From positions 1 to 6,659 of the forward strand of contig URTL01000105.1 in the NCBI GenBank assembly GCA_900550785.1: a stretch of DNA of 6,659 bases. Reading direction: 5' to 3'. The stretch comes from an uncultured Collinsella sp. (GTDB lineage Bacteria > Actinomycetota > Coriobacteriia > Coriobacteriales > Coriobacteriaceae). Below are positions 5,443-6,659 of this stretch, one piece after another. The notes below the pieces were generated by a model. The model had not been told where the DNA came from, did no database searches, and saw only the letters and a list, made by a program, of their open reading frames with translations. Both the position numbers and the translations under genes were made by a program. The first letter of the stretch is position 1. Every line of letters begins with the position of its first letter.

Positions 5443-6659
5443 CTACAGGCTGCTTGCAGCGCGAATGCCCGAGAGCCATGCCCACGCAAGGTTAAAGCCT
5501 CCGCAATCGGCGTCGATGTCGAGCGCTTCGCCGCAGACGTAAAGCGGGGCGTCGACAACGCTGCGCGCGCGTAGACTGGGTGTTGAGATGCTCTCGACAG
5601 ATATGCCACCACGCGTGACCTGCGCCGAGCGCTCCTCGGCGGTTCCTTCGACGAGCAACTTAAAGTGCTTGAGGATCGAGACCAGGTGGATGACATCGTT
5701 GGAGCCTGGATGGCACTGCTCGAACGCTGTGCAGACGACGCGGGAGAGTTGCGGGGCAAGCATACCGTCGAGCCAACGGGGATCGCGGGGCGAAAAGCCG
5801 CCGAGCAGCTCAACGCGCCGGTTAAGCATATCGAGCAACTCGTCTTTAGAGAGGTCGGGGAAAACGTCGAGCAGGATCGTATCGCCGCGCTGGATACGAC
5901 GGGAGAGGTTGAAGACAGCGACGCCCGAGATACCGAAGGTTCGAAACAGGACTTCACCGTCTTCGTGCCAGAGCTCATTATGATTGCGGGCGAGCGTCAA
6001 GCGGGCGCGGACGCGCAGGCCATCCAACGTCTTGAGTGCCGCCCGATCGCCGACGACCGTTGCCGATACGGGGCAGAGGATGGGGCGCAGCGAAGTGAGG
6101 GGGAGGCGAAACGTATCGGCGATACCGGTGGGGTTGCCACCCGTGGCGATAATTACGGCATGTGCCTCCAGGGCCTCGTTCTTGCGAGGGACATCGGCGA
6201 GCGCTTTCCGAAGCGAGCGGAGCTCCGATTTTCGGTCGTCGTGCTTTTTTGCCTTGAGCGCCCGCGCTGGACGGTCTATTTGGAGTGTCCAGCCTTCGGA
6301 AGCTTTGTGCGCCGAGGCAACGTTGGCTCCGCAGATTAAGGTGATACCTAGGCGGTCACAAACGTTGAGAAGCGCGTCGCGCACCGATTCGGCGCGAAGG
6401 GAGCGCGGGTACAGTCGGCCTTCCTCGGAGGTTGTCATGATGCCCAGCGAGGAGAAGAAACCCATAAGCTCTTGTTCGGGTTGGGGGCCCATGACAGATT
6501 CGACGAATGCGGGGTGGTTATACCGCTGAGGATCAATCGATTCGTTGGAGAGGTTGCAGCGGCCGTTACCGGTCGCAAGGAGCTTAAGGCCACAGGCGAC
6601 ATCGCGCTCAACGATGCAGACGCTTTTGCCAGCGCGTGCGGCCGTAATGGCGGCGGCGA
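5443..6659 (-). CDS. BaiN/YhiN (HI0933)-family NAD(P)/FAD-dependent oxidoreductase, N-terminus cut by window
   Basis: The frame stays open to the window's right edge, giving 404 visible residues; the start and the GxGxxG loop lie outside. The first visible residues (AAAITAARAGKSV, then IVERD) are the rest of the N-terminal FAD-binding fold. The family signature TGNGRCNLSN is at visible residues 29-38. GRLYPRS (80-86) corresponds to the family's GR-x-FP motif, IIATGG to 169-174, and the C-terminal block runs from VTRGGI (347-352) to GEALDIDADCGGFNL (376-390). Two departures from the family stand out. A Lys/Arg/Glu-rich segment lies at about 129-160, and the residues after ATGG lack the usual Gly-Asp-Gly-Tyr stretch. 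Database names for relatives include aminoacetone oxidase family and BaiN, a bile-acid delta-reductase of Clostridium scindens; neither activity can be assigned here. It precedes the COG2509-type gene on the same strand. Confidence 0.9.
   Translation of the reverse strand, partial: AAAITAARAGKSVCIVERDVACGLKLLATGNGRCNLSNESIDPQRYNHPAFVESVMGPQPEQELMGFFSSLGIMTTSEEGRLYPRSLRAESVRDALLNVCDRLGITLICGANVASAHKASEGWTLQIDRPARALKAKKHDDRKSELRSLRKALADVPRKNEALEAHAVIIATGGNPTGIADTFRLPLTSLRPILCPVSATVVGDRAALKTLDGLRVRARLTLARNHNELWHEDGEVLFRTFGISGVAVFNLSRRIQRGDTILLDVFPDLSKDELLDMLNRRVELLGGFSPRDPRWLDGMLAPQLSRVVCTAFEQCHPGSNDVIHLVSILKHFKLLVEGTAEERSAQVTRGGISVESISTPSLRARSVVDAPLYVCGEALDIDADCGGFNLAWAWLSGIRAASSL

Noticed and set aside
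5363..5485. A 41-residue N-terminal extension of the COG2509-type protein from an ATG at 5485
   Set aside because: It would overlap the upstream gene and be translated through the hairpin. The ATG at 5362 has a good AAGGAG and the family-like N-terminus.
4680..5495. A 271-codon plus-strand frame spanning the end of the COG2509-type gene and the intergenic gap
   Set aside because: It is Arg/Ser/Pro-rich shadow sequence, crosses a hairpin and has no conserved motif.
5665..6339. A 224-codon plus-strand frame opposite the BaiN-like gene
   Set aside because: It is antisense to the in-frame FAD-family motifs and is composition-driven.
6490..6492. ATG at 6492 as the start of the BaiN-like protein
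   Set aside because: The frame continues to the window edge and encodes the conserved TGNGRCNL motif and part of the FAD-binding fold, so the true start lies outside.

Overview
The window holds five protein-coding genes and looks like an ordinary chromosomal segment of a moderately high-GC bacterium. The gene content (a divergent dephospho-CoA kinase overlapping a small membrane-anchored lytic transglycosylase, then uvrB), the G/C-ending codons and the AGGAGG-type ribosome binding sites suggest an actinobacterium of the class Coriobacteriia, possibly Collinsella-like. This taxonomic reading is an inference from style and gene order; no marker gene in the window proves it.

Layout. Bases 1-148 hold what may be the end of an upstream terminator and a candidate promoter. 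A plus-strand cluster follows: coaE (149-790), a lytic transglycosylase overlapping it by 8 bp (783-1364), and uvrB (1416-3656) 51 bp later, closed by a strong intrinsic terminator (3660-3702). Two minus-strand flavoprotein genes converge on that terminator. The first to be transcribed is a BaiN/YhiN (HI0933)-type FAD oxidoreductase (5443 to beyond 6659), whose N-terminus is cut by the window edge. The second is a COG2509-type FAD-dependent dehydrogenase (3722-5362). The 80-bp gap between them holds a perfect TATAAT and a hairpin with a U-rich tail.

Function. The plus-strand cluster combines the last step of coenzyme A synthesis, peptidoglycan cleavage and nucleotide excision repair. These roles are not mechanistically linked, so the cluster is probably housekeeping genes sharing a transcript. 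The two minus-strand genes encode different two-dinucleotide-fold flavoprotein families with no assigned substrate here. Their adjacency is the most biologically open part of the window.

No CRISPR array, tRNA, rRNA, insertion sequence, phage gene or defence system was seen, and I did not find a convincing new system. The points most worth checking are the leader hairpin between the flavoprotein genes, the altered FAD-site region of the BaiN-like protein and the divergent CoaE.
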